From positions 2,480,001-2,544,000 of the forward strand of contig CAWCAC010000002.1 of assembly GCA_963793415.1 (NCBI GenBank): a DNA stretch of 64,000 nt, given 5' to 3'. The DNA comes from CAXMST01 sp963793415. Its GTDB lineage: Bacteria > Actinomycetota > Thermoleophilia > Solirubrobacterales > 70-9. The notes below the pieces were generated by a model, which made no database searches, had not been told where the DNA came from, and saw nothing but the letters and a program-made list of their open reading frames with translations. Shown here one piece after another: positions 34,381 to 44,502 of the stretch (its first letter is position 1; each line of letters opens with the position of its first letter). The position numbers and the translations under genes were made by a program.

Positions 34381-35193
34381 TCAGCGCTCGTCGAGCAGGT
34401 GCTCGCGCGTCAGCTCCTCGTTGCGAGCGAGCTGGCGAACCGCGGCCTCGGGGTCGGCGGCGCGCATCAGCGCCTCGCCGATCAGCACTGCGTCGACGCC
34501 GATCCGGTCGAGCTCGTCGAGCTGGGCACGATTTCCGTACCCGGACTCGGAGACGATCGTCTTGCCGGCCGGGATGTCGGAACAGAGCTCATGCGTGGTC
34601 TCGAGGTCGACCTCGAAGGTCTTCAGGTTGCGGTTGTTGATCCCGATCACCTCGGCGCCGAGCTCCAGAGCCCGCTCGAGGTCCTCCTCGTCGTGGACCT
34701 CGACGACGCAGTCGAGATCGAGCGCGTGGGTCTCGTCATAGAGCTGTCTCAGATCCTCGTCGGGCAGGGCGGCGACGATCAGCAGGATCGCGTCGGCGCC
34801 GGCGAGGGCGGACTCCCAGAGCTGATACGGATCGACGATGAAGTCCTTGCGCAAGATCGGCAGGCGGCTGGAACGGCGCGCCTCCTGCAGGTCATCGAGC
34901 GAGCCGAGGAAGCGGTGCGGCTCGGTCAGGACCGAAAGCGCCGCCGCGCCGCCCTCCTCGTAGGAGGTCACGACATCCGCCACCGAGGCCCCGGGGCGAA
35001 TCTCGCCGACCGAGGGTGAGCCACGCTTGAACTCGGCGATCAGCGAGAGACCGGGCCGAACCAAGGCTTCCTTGAAAGGTCGCGAGCCACCGCGCGTTCC
35101 GAGCCGGGCCCGGAGCACGTCGCCCGGCACTTCGGCACGGCGCCGCTCCACGTCTTCCCGCGTCGTGGCGAGGAGCTGATCGAGTCTGCTCAT
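34381..35193 (-). CDS. trpC: indole-3-glycerol phosphate synthase
   Basis: 270 residues. SLIAEFKRGSPSVGEIRPG has the catalytic Lys, followed by ALSVLTEPHRFLGSL, LRKDFIVDPYQLWESALAGADAILLI, EVHDEEDLERAL, GINNRNLKTFEVDLE and SESGYGNRAQL. All IGPS catalytic residues appear present. It closes the indole ring in tryptophan synthesis. It follows trpD with a 48-base gap. Confidence 0.97.
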   Translation of the reverse strand: MSRLDQLLATTREDVERRRAEVPGDVLRARLGTRGGSRPFKEALVRPGLSLIAEFKRGSPSVGEIRPGASVADVVTSYEEGGAAALSVLTEPHRFLGSLDDLQEARRSSRLPILRKDFIVDPYQLWESALAGADAILLIVAALPDEDLRQLYDETHALDLDCVVEVHDEEDLERALELGAEVIGINNRNLKTFEVDLETTHELCSDIPAGKTIVSESGYGNRAQLDELDRIGVDAVLIGEALMRAADPEAAVRQLARNEELTREHLLDER

Positions 35194-35241
35194 CCGGCCT
35201 TCAGAGTAACGCCCGCGGCGGTCTCGCAGAGAGCGGGGCGC

Positions 35242-36270
35242 TCAGTCCGCAAGCTCGGATGTGAGGGCGACGAGTCGCTCGAGGGCTTCGGCGGCCGCTC
35301 CCGAGTCGACGGCAGCGGCGGCGCGCTCAACTCCCGCGGCGACGTCGCCGGCCTCGCCGGCGACGTAGATCGCCGCGCCGGCGTTGAGCAGCGAGACGTC
35401 GCGCTGCGGTCCGGGCTCGCCGGCGAGCACCGCCCGCGTGACGGCCGCGTTGTCGGCCGGCTCGCCGCCGCGCAGCGACTCCAGCGGCGCCTCGGCGAGG
35501 CCGACCTCGTCGGCACCGAGATGCCACTCCTCGGTGTGACCGTCGCGGACCTCGATCACGCGGCTGACGCCCGAGATCGAGAGCTCATCGAGGCCGTCCT
35601 CGGCGCTGACGACGAGCGCGTGGTCGCAGCCGAGCCCGGCCAGCGCCTCGGCGATCGTCTCCTGGTAGCGCCGGTCGGAGACGCCGAGCAGCTGCCGTGT
35701 CGCCCCGGCCGGGTTGGTCAGCGGTCCGAGGAAGTTGAAGATCGTCCGCACCGCAAGCTGCTTGCGCACCGGCACGACGTGCTTCATCGCGGCGTGATGG
35801 CGGGGAGCGAACATGAAGCCGAAGCCGGTCTCCTCGATACAGCGGCCGACCTGCTCGGGCGTCAGCTCGATCCTCACCCCGAGCGCCTCGAGCAGATCGG
35901 CGGATCCGGACTTCGAGGTGCTCGAGCGGTTGCCGTGCTTGGCCACCGCGCAGCCCGCGCCTGCGGCGATCAGGGCCGCGGTGGTCGAGATGTTGAAGGT
36001 CGAGGGCCCGCCGCCGGTGCCCGCCGTGTCGACGAGCCCGAGCGCGTCGATCTCGACCGGAGTCGCCAGGGCCCGCATCGTCCGCGCCAGGCCGACGAGC
36101 TCGGGCACGGTCTCCCCCTTCGCCCGCAGCGCGACGAGGAAGGCGCCGGTCTGGACCGGGTCGCCGCGCCCCTCCATGATCTCGGAGAGGACCGCTGCCG
36201 CGTGATCGGCGGTCAGATGCTCGCCGTCGCAGACCGCGTCGATCGCGCGGGTGATGATGTCGTTCGGCAT
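35242..36270 (-). CDS. trpD: anthranilate phosphoribosyltransferase
   Basis: 342 residues of the nucleoside phosphorylase-II fold: DTAGTGGGPSTFNISTTAA (PRPP-binding), AKHGNRSSTSKSGSADLLEALG, FMFAPRHHAAMKHVVPVRK (anthranilate side) and FNFLGPLTNPAGA. It transfers the phosphoribosyl group to anthranilate. The start lies 11 bases after the stop of the glutathione-transferase-like gene. Confidence 0.97.
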   Translation of the reverse strand: MPNDIITRAIDAVCDGEHLTADHAAAVLSEIMEGRGDPVQTGAFLVALRAKGETVPELVGLARTMRALATPVEIDALGLVDTAGTGGGPSTFNISTTAALIAAGAGCAVAKHGNRSSTSKSGSADLLEALGVRIELTPEQVGRCIEETGFGFMFAPRHHAAMKHVVPVRKQLAVRTIFNFLGPLTNPAGATRQLLGVSDRRYQETIAEALAGLGCDHALVVSAEDGLDELSISGVSRVIEVRDGHTEEWHLGADEVGLAEAPLESLRGGEPADNAAVTRAVLAGEPGPQRDVSLLNAGAAIYVAGEAGDVAAGVERAAAAVDSGAAAEALERLVALTSELAD

Positions 36271-36281
36271 GGCGCGGCAGC

Positions 36282-37060
36282 CTAGACGGAAGCGGGCGGC
36301 TCGGGGCGCTCCCGCTCGGCCAGATCGAGGGCGAAGCGCCCGGCCGGACGGTCCCGTAGGCGCTCCACGGTCGCGGCGACGGCGGGCGGCAGATTCCCGG
36401 GCTGCGGCAGACGGACCCCGTAGCGCCGCGGCATCAGAACCGCAGCGGAGAGCGCCGCGAAGGCGAGATCGGCGGCGCTGAAGCGCTCGCCGACCAGATA
36501 CCGGCGCCCGTCGGCGATTCGCTCCTCGACCGCATCGAAGCTGGCTTCGACCGCGGCCAGCGCCGCAGCGGCCTCGGCCGGGGCTGCATCGAGATAGCGG
36601 GCCGCGTAGAGGCGGAAGATCGGGCGGCCCAGCGGCAGCAGGCGGCGTTCCCAGGCGGGCAGGGTCTCGTTGCCGAACCGGAACGGGATCTCGGTGTCGA
36701 GGAGCGACGAGTACATCCAGCGCCGGGCCTCGACGCCGAGCACCTCGTCGAAGCCGCGCTCGAGGCCGGTGATCTCGCCCTCGGCCCCGGGCCAGACCAG
36801 ACGCCGCTGCTCGGGCAGGCGGGCGTCGGCCCAGCGCACGATCGCCGCCGACTCCGCCAAGGCCCCGTCGCTCGTGATCAGCACCGGGACCTTGCGGCCG
36901 GTCCGGGTCCGCATCGCGGCGAGCCGGTGGACGAGCTGCACGTGTGGCTCCTCGACGTACTCGATCTGCGCCCGCTCCAGCGCCCAGCGGGCCTTCTCGC
37001 AGTAGTGGCTGATCGGAATCGTCAGCAGGCGGGGCGGCTCGCCCGCAACCGGCTTCCGCC

Positions 37061-37064
<4 letters not shown>
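36282..37064 (-). CDS. glutathione S-transferase-fold protein in the trp cluster
   Basis: 260 residues. The N-terminal thioredoxin-like domain has PISHYCEKARWALERAQI with Cys22 in a CEK motif, GRKVPVLITSDGALAESAAIVRWAD with the cis-Pro and the Glu-Ser that bind the gamma-Glu of glutathione. The C-terminal helical domain has YLVGERFSAADLAFAALSA with the N-capping Asp. Its ATG overlaps the trpG stop (ATGA). Actinobacteria generally make mycothiol rather than glutathione, so the thiol partner is uncertain. Its role in a tryptophan operon is unknown to me. Confidence 0.88.
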
Positions 37065-37624
<560 letters not shown>

Positions 37625-37639
37625 TACGCTTCCGCCCCC

Positions 37640-39196
37640 TCAGTCCCAGTCCGGGTTGGCGACGGCGAGCTCGATCGCGCTGAACACCGCTCGCGCCTTC
37701 TGCAGCGACTCGCGGTACTCGTAGTCGGGCTTGGCGTCGGCGACGGTGCCGCCACCGGCCTGCACGTGCGCCTGCCCGTCCTTGACGACGACGGTGCGGA
37801 TGTGGATCGCGGTGTCGAGGTCGCCGGTGAAGCTGAGGTAGCCGATCGCGCCGCCGTAGGAGCAGCGCTTGACGGTCTCGAGCTCGTCGATGATCTGCAT
37901 CGCCCGGACCTTGGGGGCGCCGGAGAGCGTCCCGGCCGGCAATGCCGAGCGCAGCACGTCGAGCGCGGTCAGGCCCGCGCGCAGGCGGCCGGAGACCTGG
38001 CTGACGATGTGGAGGACGTGCGAGTAGGTCTCGACGACCATCAGCTCGTCGACGTTGACGGTCCCGTACTCGCTGACGCGGCCGAGGTCGTTGCGGCCGA
38101 GGTCGACGAGCATCACGTGCTCAGCCCGCTCCTTCGGGTCGGCGAGCAGGCCCTCGGCGTTGCGGCGATCCTCCTCCTCGTCCTCCCCGCGCGGGTAGGT
38201 GCCGGCGATCGGCCGCGTCTCGACCCGGTCGCCGATCACGCGGACCAGCGGCTCCGGCGAGGCGCCGGCGATCTGGAAGTCGACGAAGTCGAGGAAGTAC
38301 ATGTATGGCGAGGGGTTGACGGCGCGCAGGCCCCGGTAGATCGAGAACGGCTCGACCGGGCAGGGGGCCGAGAAACGCTGCGAGGGAACGACCTGGAAGG
38401 CGTCGCCCGCGTGCACGTACTCGACGATCCGGGCGACGTTGGCCTCGAACTGCTCGCGGGTCAGGTTCGACTCGAAGCCGAGCGGCAGATCGCCCCCGTC
38501 GTCGGCCGGTGGCGCCGGCCGACGCTCGCCGGCCGGAGACCCGCTGCGCTCCGGAACCGGGTGACGAAGCCGCTCGCGCACCTCGGCCGCGGTCGCGGCC
38601 GCCCTCGCGTAGGCGGCGTCGAGGCCGCCGTCGTCGGCGAAGGCGTTGGCGATGATCGAGACGGTGCGCGTGTGGTGATCGAAGACGACCATCGCCTCGG
38701 CGACCAGGAGCGCCAGGTCCGGAAGCCCAAGCGGGTCGGGGTTGGGCTCGCCGAGCGGCTCGACGGTGCGGACGAGGTCGTAGGCGAAGAGCCCGACGGC
38801 GCCGCCGGGGAAGGGCGGCAGCTCGCCGACGTCGGCGAGCCGGAAGCGGCCGATCCGCTCGGCGACGGCGGCGTAGGGGTCGGGCGCGGGCGCGATCTCA
38901 GTCGGCTCGGAGGCGGGATCGCTGGCGGCCTCCCCCCTCCACTCGCGGATCTCACCGTCCTCCCAGCGCAAGGCGGTGTGAGGGCGGACGCCGATGAACG
39001 ACCAGCGGCCCATGCGCCCGCCCTGCTCGGCCGATTCGAGCAGGAAGCAGGGGCCGTCGCCGCGCAACTTGAGAAAGGCGGAGACGGGCGTCTCGGTGTC
39101 CTCGACCCAGGTGTGGACGAGCGGGATCACGTTCGCCTCGGCCGCGAGCGCGCGCGACTCGTCCAGGGTCGGAGTCAGGGGCACCGCCGCTGGCAT
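37640..39196 (-). CDS. trpE: anthranilate synthase component I
   Basis: 518 residues, chorismate-binding fold: N-terminal regulatory part with CFLLESAEQGGRMGRWSFIG (LLES, the tryptophan feedback site), then SPEPLVRVIGDRVETRPIAGTYPRG, HVMLVDLGRNDLGRVSEYGTV, SGAPKVRAMQIIDELE and GGAIGYLSFTGDLDTAIHIRT. It forms anthranilate from chorismate. There is no obvious leader peptide or Trp-rich attenuator upstream; hisIE precedes it by seven bases. Confidence 0.97.
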   Translation of the reverse strand: MPAAVPLTPTLDESRALAAEANVIPLVHTWVEDTETPVSAFLKLRGDGPCFLLESAEQGGRMGRWSFIGVRPHTALRWEDGEIREWRGEAASDPASEPTEIAPAPDPYAAVAERIGRFRLADVGELPPFPGGAVGLFAYDLVRTVEPLGEPNPDPLGLPDLALLVAEAMVVFDHHTRTVSIIANAFADDGGLDAAYARAAATAAEVRERLRHPVPERSGSPAGERRPAPPADDGGDLPLGFESNLTREQFEANVARIVEYVHAGDAFQVVPSQRFSAPCPVEPFSIYRGLRAVNPSPYMYFLDFVDFQIAGASPEPLVRVIGDRVETRPIAGTYPRGEDEEEDRRNAEGLLADPKERAEHVMLVDLGRNDLGRVSEYGTVNVDELMVVETYSHVLHIVSQVSGRLRAGLTALDVLRSALPAGTLSGAPKVRAMQIIDELETVKRCSYGGAIGYLSFTGDLDTAIHIRTVVVKDGQAHVQAGGGTVADAKPDYEYRESLQKARAVFSAIELAVANPDWD

Positions 39197-39203
39197 CGGG
39201 ATC

Positions 39204-39860
39204 TCAGCGCCGCCTGGCGTTGAGGACGTCGAGGGCGCGGGCGAGAGGGATTTCGCGGGAGACGAGGCCGACCTCGAGGTGGTAGAGGACGTCGGCCGCC
39301 TCCTCGGCGACGCGCTCGTCGCTCTCGCCGGCGATCGCCCGGGCGACCTCGTCGGCCTCCTCGCGGATCTTGGCGCCGACCAGCTCCGGGTCGTCGAGCA
39401 GCTCGACCGTATAGGAGCCCGCGGGGCGCTCGCTGCGGCGCGCGCGCAGGGTGCGCTCGAGCTCCGGCAGTGCCTCCCCTGTCACCGGTACGGGCTCGCC
39501 GGCGGCCGCAGCAGCGTCGGGCGCGGAATCGGCGGACCCCTCCGCATCCCGGTAGAAGCAGCTGCGCTCGCCGGTGTGACAGGCGGGGCCGGCGGGCTCG
39601 ACCAGGGCAACGACCGCATCGCCGTCGCAGTCGAGGCGGAGCTGGACGAGACGCTGGACGTTGCCCGAGCTCTCGCCCTTGTGCCAGAGCTCGGCCCGCG
39701 AGCGGCTCCAGAAGTGGACCTCGCGCGTCTCGAGCGTCAGCCGCAGCGCGTCCTCGTTCATGTAGGCCAGGGTCAGGACCTCGCCGGTGAGCGCGTCCTG
39801 CATCACGCACGGGACGAGCCCGTCCTCGTCCCAGCGCAGTTGTGGTGCCGTCGCCGTCAT
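39204..39860 (-). CDS. hisIE: bifunctional phosphoribosyl-AMP cyclohydrolase / phosphoribosyl-ATP pyrophosphatase
   Basis: 218 residues. HisI part: DGLVPCVMQDALTGEVLTLAYMNEDAL, HFWSRSRAELWHKGESSG, and Cys ligands in LRLDCDGD and ACHTGERSCF for zinc. HisE part: SYTVELLDDPELVGAKIREEADEVARA with the EExxE metal motif and a DVLYHLEVGL helix. It catalyses the second and third steps of histidine synthesis. TAAACT eight bases before ATG 39860 is a probable leaderless promoter for the whole his/trp cluster. Confidence 0.95.
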   Translation of the reverse strand: MTATAPQLRWDEDGLVPCVMQDALTGEVLTLAYMNEDALRLTLETREVHFWSRSRAELWHKGESSGNVQRLVQLRLDCDGDAVVALVEPAGPACHTGERSCFYRDAEGSADSAPDAAAAAGEPVPVTGEALPELERTLRARRSERPAGSYTVELLDDPELVGAKIREEADEVARAIAGESDERVAEEAADVLYHLEVGLVSREIPLARALDVLNARRR

Positions 39861-39868
39861 CGCGAGGC

Positions 39869-39874
39869 AGTTTA
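39869..39874 (-). promoter_or_regulatory. -10 box at the head of the hisIE-trp cluster
   Basis: TAAACT with eight bases to ATG 39860. If it is the only promoter, one transcript would cover about 9.6 kb to trpA. Confidence 0.45.
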
Positions 39875-39906
39875 CGTCCGGCTCCCCGAGGTCGGCCCGG
39901 CGTCGC

Positions 39907-40839
39907 CTAATCGATCCCGAGGCGGTCGAGCAGTCCCTCGTCCCGGCGCCAGCGCGAGCGCACCTTGACCTGGAGGTCGAGGTAGACGCGGGCGCCGAGG
40001 TCGCGCTCGATCTCCTTGCGGGCGGCGGTGCCGACCGCCTGCACCATCTGGCCACGCTTGCCGATCAGGATCGCCTTCTGGGAATCGGATTCGGCCCAGA
40101 TGTCGGCCTTGATCTCGACCAGCCCGTCGTCTCGCTCCTCCATCTCGCGGACGTCGACCTCGACGGCGTGCGGGATCTCCTCGCGGGTACGGCGCAGGAC
40201 CTGCTCGCGGATCAGCTCGGCGATGTGGACGTCGCTGGGCTGGTCGCTGTGGTCGGCGGCGTCGTACATCAGCGGTCCCGCCGGCATCAGCTCGGCGAGG
40301 CGCTCGATCAGCGCGTCGACGCCGGTGCCGCGACGGGCGCTGATCGGGAAGACCTCGTCGACGACCTCGAGCTCGCCCGCCGCGGCGAGGACCTCGACGG
40401 TCTGCGGTTTGTTGAGGCGGTCGATCTTGTTGACGGCGCAGATCACGGGCATCCCCGTGGCGCCGCCTGCCCCGAGCAACGTCTCGGCGATGAAGCGATC
40501 GCCGGGCCCGACGCCCTGCTCGCCGTTGAGGACGAGCAACACGACATCGGCGTCGCCGAGCTCGTGCTCGACCCGCTTCTGCATCCGCTCCGTGAGCACG
40601 TCTCGCGGCTTCTGCACGCCGGGCAGATCGATCAGCACCGTCTGCCAGGAGCTGTCGGGAGCGGTCGCGACGGCGCGGATCGCGCGGCGCGTGGTCTGCG
40701 GACGGTCGGAGACGATCGCGACCTTGCTGCCGACGATCGCGTTGGCGAGCGTCGACTTGCCGACGTTCGGGCGACCGGCGAGGCCGACGAACCCCGAGCG
40801 GGTCGGGAGGTCGGGCTGCTGGGGAGCCTTGCCGCTCAT
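39907..40839 (-). CDS. era: GTPase Era
   Basis: 310 residues: G1 GRPNVGKS, G2 region SDRPQTTRRAIRAV, G3 DLPG, G4 NKID, G5 SARRG, then a KH domain with ILIGKRGQMVQAVGTAARKEIE. It binds 16S rRNA during 30S maturation. The ATG overlaps the ybeY stop (ATGA). Confidence 0.97.
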   Translation of the reverse strand: MSGKAPQQPDLPTRSGFVGLAGRPNVGKSTLANAIVGSKVAIVSDRPQTTRRAIRAVATAPDSSWQTVLIDLPGVQKPRDVLTERMQKRVEHELGDADVVLLVLNGEQGVGPGDRFIAETLLGAGGATGMPVICAVNKIDRLNKPQTVEVLAAAGELEVVDEVFPISARRGTGVDALIERLAELMPAGPLMYDAADHSDQPSDVHIAELIREQVLRRTREEIPHAVEVDVREMEERDDGLVEIKADIWAESDSQKAILIGKRGQMVQAVGTAARKEIERDLGARVYLDLQVKVRSRWRRDEGLLDRLGID

Positions 40840-41239
40840 CCGCCCTCCCCCATCGGCACCTCGACCTCGTGGCCGAGCCCGGCGAGGATGCGGCGCTGCA
40901 GCGCCAGCATCTCCCCCTCGTCGGTCTCGTGGTCGTAGCCGCAGAGGTGAAGGACGCCGTGGACGACGGCCTCGGTCATGTCGGTCGTGTGCTCGGGGCA
41001 GACGACGACGTCGCCGAGCTCGCGCGGACCGGCGTCGCCGCCCTCGGGTCCGGCGCCGTCGATCGGGAAGGAGAGGACGTCGGTCGGCGCGTCGCGACCG
41101 CGGTGGCCGCGGTTGAGCTCGCGGATCCGGGCGGCGTCGACAATCTCGACCGCGAGGTGGCCGTCGGCGACACCGCAGGCGGCGAGAGCGGCCGCGACCG
41201 CGGGGCGGTGCGCGGCCGGCACGTCTTCGAGGTCGACGC

Positions 41240-41243
<4 letters not shown>
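40836..41243 (-). CDS. ybeY: rRNA maturation endoribonuclease YbeY
   Basis: 135 residues with ELNRGHRGRDAPTDVLSFP and the zinc triad HGVLHLCGYDH (H-x3-H-x5-H), the family hallmark. It has a role in 16S rRNA processing with Era. The gene overlaps phoH by four bases and era by four bases. Confidence 0.96.
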
Positions 41244-42218
<975 letters not shown>

Positions 42219-42229
<11 letters not shown>

Positions 42230-42662
42230 CGCTCTGAAGCTTCTCCCGGACGGCTGCGCTGACCCGGTTGCCGTCGGCACGGCCCTTGACCTTCGGCATC
42301 ACCGCGCCCATCACCCTGCCCATGTCCTGCATCGAAGCGGCGCCGCTCGATGCGATCGCCTCTGCGACGATCCCGGCGAGCTCGTCGTCGGAGATCTGCG
42401 CCGGCAGGTAGGCGGCGATCAGCTCGGCCTCGGCCCGCTCGGCCTCGGCCTGATCGGTGCGGCCGGCCTCGGCGTACGCGTCAGCGGCCTCGATCCGCTT
42501 CTTGCGCTCGCGGGCGAGCACCGCGAGCTCGTCGCCATCGCCCTCCTTACGGTCGAGCTGGACGGCGCTGGTCAACATCCGCAGCGTCGTCACGCGATCC
42601 TTGTCGCCGCCCTTCATCGCTTCGCGGGTGTCCGCCTGGATCTGTTCGAGCACTTCGGCCAT
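42219..42662 (-). CDS. GatB/YqeY domain protein
   Basis: 147 residues: VLEQIQADTREAMKGGDKDRVTTLRML, then KRIEAADAYAEAGRTDQAEAERAEAELI and the GatB-like tail MGRVMGAVMPKVKGRADGNRVSAAVREKL. This stand-alone YqeY family resembles the tRNA-binding tail of the amidotransferase GatB; its function is not settled. TACATT eight bases before ATG 42662. Confidence 0.93.
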
Positions 42663-42670
42663 CACGGGGG

Positions 42671-42676
42671 AATGTA
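42671..42676 (-). promoter_or_regulatory. -10 box of the yqeY-phoH-ybeY-era operon
   Basis: TACATT, eight bases before ATG 42662; leaderless geometry. Confidence 0.4.
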
Positions 42677-42710
42677 GCGGCCGGGCATGCCGCGGCCCGC
42701 GCGCGGGCGC

Positions 42711-43091
42711 TCAAACGGTGAGGTCGAGGCCGAGCCAGACGATCGCCAGCGTCAGCAGGAAGATCAGGCCCTGCAGCCAGTGGGCCCGCGGCAGCCGCAG
42801 GTGGACCAGGGTGAGCACGATCAGCGCCGCGACCAGCCCGAGCTTGAGCTGCAGGGTCCCCGAGGACCAGAGGCCGAGGTGGTCGGCCATTGCGAAGCCG
42901 GTCAGGAGCAGTACGACGAGGGCGATGAGCGAGCCGACGCCGAACCTGCGGGCGGTCGCGCGCAGTCGCTCGGGATCGGGGTTGGTGCGCTCGACCGGGA
43001 CCAACGCCGCGGCGATCACGAGCTGGCCGCCGACGAAGTAGGCCATCGCGATCACGTGCAGGTAGAGGACCACTTGCCAGCCGCCGGTCAC
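42711..43091 (-). CDS. DUF2269/CopD-like membrane protein (1)
   Basis: 126 residues, four membrane helices. VLYLHVIAMAYFVGGQLVIAA at the N-terminus and LGLVAALIVLTLVHLRLPRA in the third helix resemble DUF2269/CopD-like proteins, where His residues in membrane helices may bind haem or copper. Its start overlaps the murI stop (ATGA), so the two are translated together. A second protein of this type lies on the other side of murI. Confidence 0.75.
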   Translation of the reverse strand: MTGGWQVVLYLHVIAMAYFVGGQLVIAAALVPVERTNPDPERLRATARRFGVGSLIALVVLLLTGFAMADHLGLWSSGTLQLKLGLVAALIVLTLVHLRLPRAHWLQGLIFLLTLAIVWLGLDLTV

Positions 43092-43906
43092 GGGACGTCC
43101 ACCTTCTCGATCTCGCCGAGCGGCATCTGCAGAAAGCGGGTCCCGAGCTCGCGGAAGCTCTCGACGTCGCCCGTGCAGAGGAAGCGGTAGGTGCCCTCGC
43201 CGGCGTCCGGGCTCTCGAGCCCCTCGCGCTCGAGGATCCGCTGGGCCTCGGCCGCGATCGCATGGCCGGCGGTGACGAGGCGGACGTCGCGGCCGAGCAT
43301 CCGCTGCAGCATCGGCGCGACGAGCGGGTAGTGGGTGCAGCCGAGGATCAGGGTGTCGACCTCGGCCTGCTTGAGCGGCACGCAGTAGGAGCGAACTGTC
43401 TCGACGACGCTCTCGTCGAACGGGAAGCCGCTCTGGATGATCGGCGCCAGGTCCGGGGCCGAGACCTCGGTGACGTCGAGGCCGCGGCCCTGGGCGGTCA
43501 GCGCCCGGCGATAAGCGCCGCCCTCGACCGTGGCCGGCGTCGCCATCACCCCGACCCGGCCCTCCTCGCTGATCGCGGCGGCGATCTCGGCCTCGGGGCC
43601 GATCACGGTGATCACCTGGACCCCGTGCTCGGCGGCGATCGCCTTCGCCTCGGCGGCACCGGCCGAGGTCGCCGAGTTGCAGGCGATGATGAGGAGCTTG
43701 GCGCCGCGGTCGAGCAGGAACTCGGTGTTACGCTCGACCAGGTCGCGGAGGTCCGCGGCCGTGCGGGTGCCGTACGGGAAGTTGGCCGAGTCGCCGAGAT
43801 AGACGAAGCTCTCCGACGGCAGTGAGACCAGGCACTCGTGCAGGACCGTGAGGCCGCCGACGCCGGAGTCGAAGACCGCGATCGGGAGCTCTGCCGAGGG
43901 CTGCAT
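43088..43906 (-). CDS. murI: glutamate racemase
   Basis: 272 residues. VFDSGVGGLTVL, LGDSANFPYGTRT, and the two catalytic cysteines Cys76 (IACNSAT) and Cys190 (LGCTHYPL) are all in place. It makes D-glutamate for peptidoglycan. Confidence 0.97.
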   Translation of the reverse strand: MQPSAELPIAVFDSGVGGLTVLHECLVSLPSESFVYLGDSANFPYGTRTAADLRDLVERNTEFLLDRGAKLLIIACNSATSAGAAEAKAIAAEHGVQVITVIGPEAEIAAAISEEGRVGVMATPATVEGGAYRRALTAQGRGLDVTEVSAPDLAPIIQSGFPFDESVVETVRSYCVPLKQAEVDTLILGCTHYPLVAPMLQRMLGRDVRLVTAGHAIAAEAQRILEREGLESPDAGEGTYRFLCTGDVESFRELGTRFLQMPLGEIEKVDVP

Positions 43907-43964
43907 CGGCGGGATTGTGGCGCGCCCAGCCCGACGGCGCCTCGGATGCGCCCGCCTGCCGGAA

Positions 43965-44471
43965 CTACTGGAACGGCTTCGCGGTCATCACGTAGATCGT
44001 CAGGATCGTGAACAGCCCGACGGCCGTGCCCACCTTCGCGAGCTGCTTGTTCAGCGCCTGGAACTCGTCCGAGAGCTGCACCTGACCGGCGCCGGCGGCG
44101 GCGATGTCGCGCTCGACGAGCTCGACCAGCTTCCGCGTCTTCGGTGTGAAGTAGCCGCCGGAAGCCGCTCCGATCACGATCACCGCGATGAAGCCCCAGC
44201 TGACGAAGAAGTCGCTGAACTCCCAGGCGGCGCCGAGCCCGCTCTCGGTGGCGACCAGGTAGATGCCGGCGATCAGGATCACGAGCAGCATGATCTGCGC
44301 GATCCGGTCCCAGGCGATGATCGCGCGACCGACCCCGGGCAGGCCGCGCGGATCGGTCCGCTCCGCCGTGGCGAGGAACATCGGGTACGCGAAGGTGGGC
44401 CCGAATGCCAGCACAACCAAGAGGATGTGGAAGAAGAGGACGACGTCGTAGAAACTCACCGCGGTGATCAT
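43965..44471 (-). CDS. DUF2269-like membrane protein (2)
   Basis: 168 residues, about four helices: YDVVLFFHILLVVLAFGPTFAYP, RIAQIMLLVILIAGIYLVATES, FVSWGFIAVIVIGAASGGYF, and a C-terminal helix before VMTAKPFQ. The His in the first helix and overall layout match DUF2269 membrane proteins of unknown function. TACTAT six bases before ATG 44471. Confidence 0.8.
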   Translation of the reverse strand: MITAVSFYDVVLFFHILLVVLAFGPTFAYPMFLATAERTDPRGLPGVGRAIIAWDRIAQIMLLVILIAGIYLVATESGLGAAWEFSDFFVSWGFIAVIVIGAASGGYFTPKTRKLVELVERDIAAAGAGQVQLSDEFQALNKQLAKVGTAVGLFTILTIYVMTAKPFQ

Positions 44472-44477
44472 CGGCCG

Positions 44478-44483
44478 ATAGTA
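44478..44483 (-). promoter_or_regulatory. -10 box of the second DUF2269-like gene
   Basis: TACTAT with six bases to ATG 44471. Confidence 0.45.
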
Positions 44484-44502
44484 ACCGCGACCCCGGCCGA
44501 AA

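Noticed and set aside
39204..39235. GTTGAGGA resembling the ECF-type -10 block with GGGATCTC upstream
   Set aside because: It lies inside hisIE/trpE coding sequence, the upstream block matches poorly, and it faces against the genes.
39861..39906. Tryptophan or histidine attenuator/T-box upstream of the his/trp cluster
   Set aside because: Only 46 bases separate hisIE from era, with a -10 box next to the start; there is no room for a leader peptide or antiterminator.
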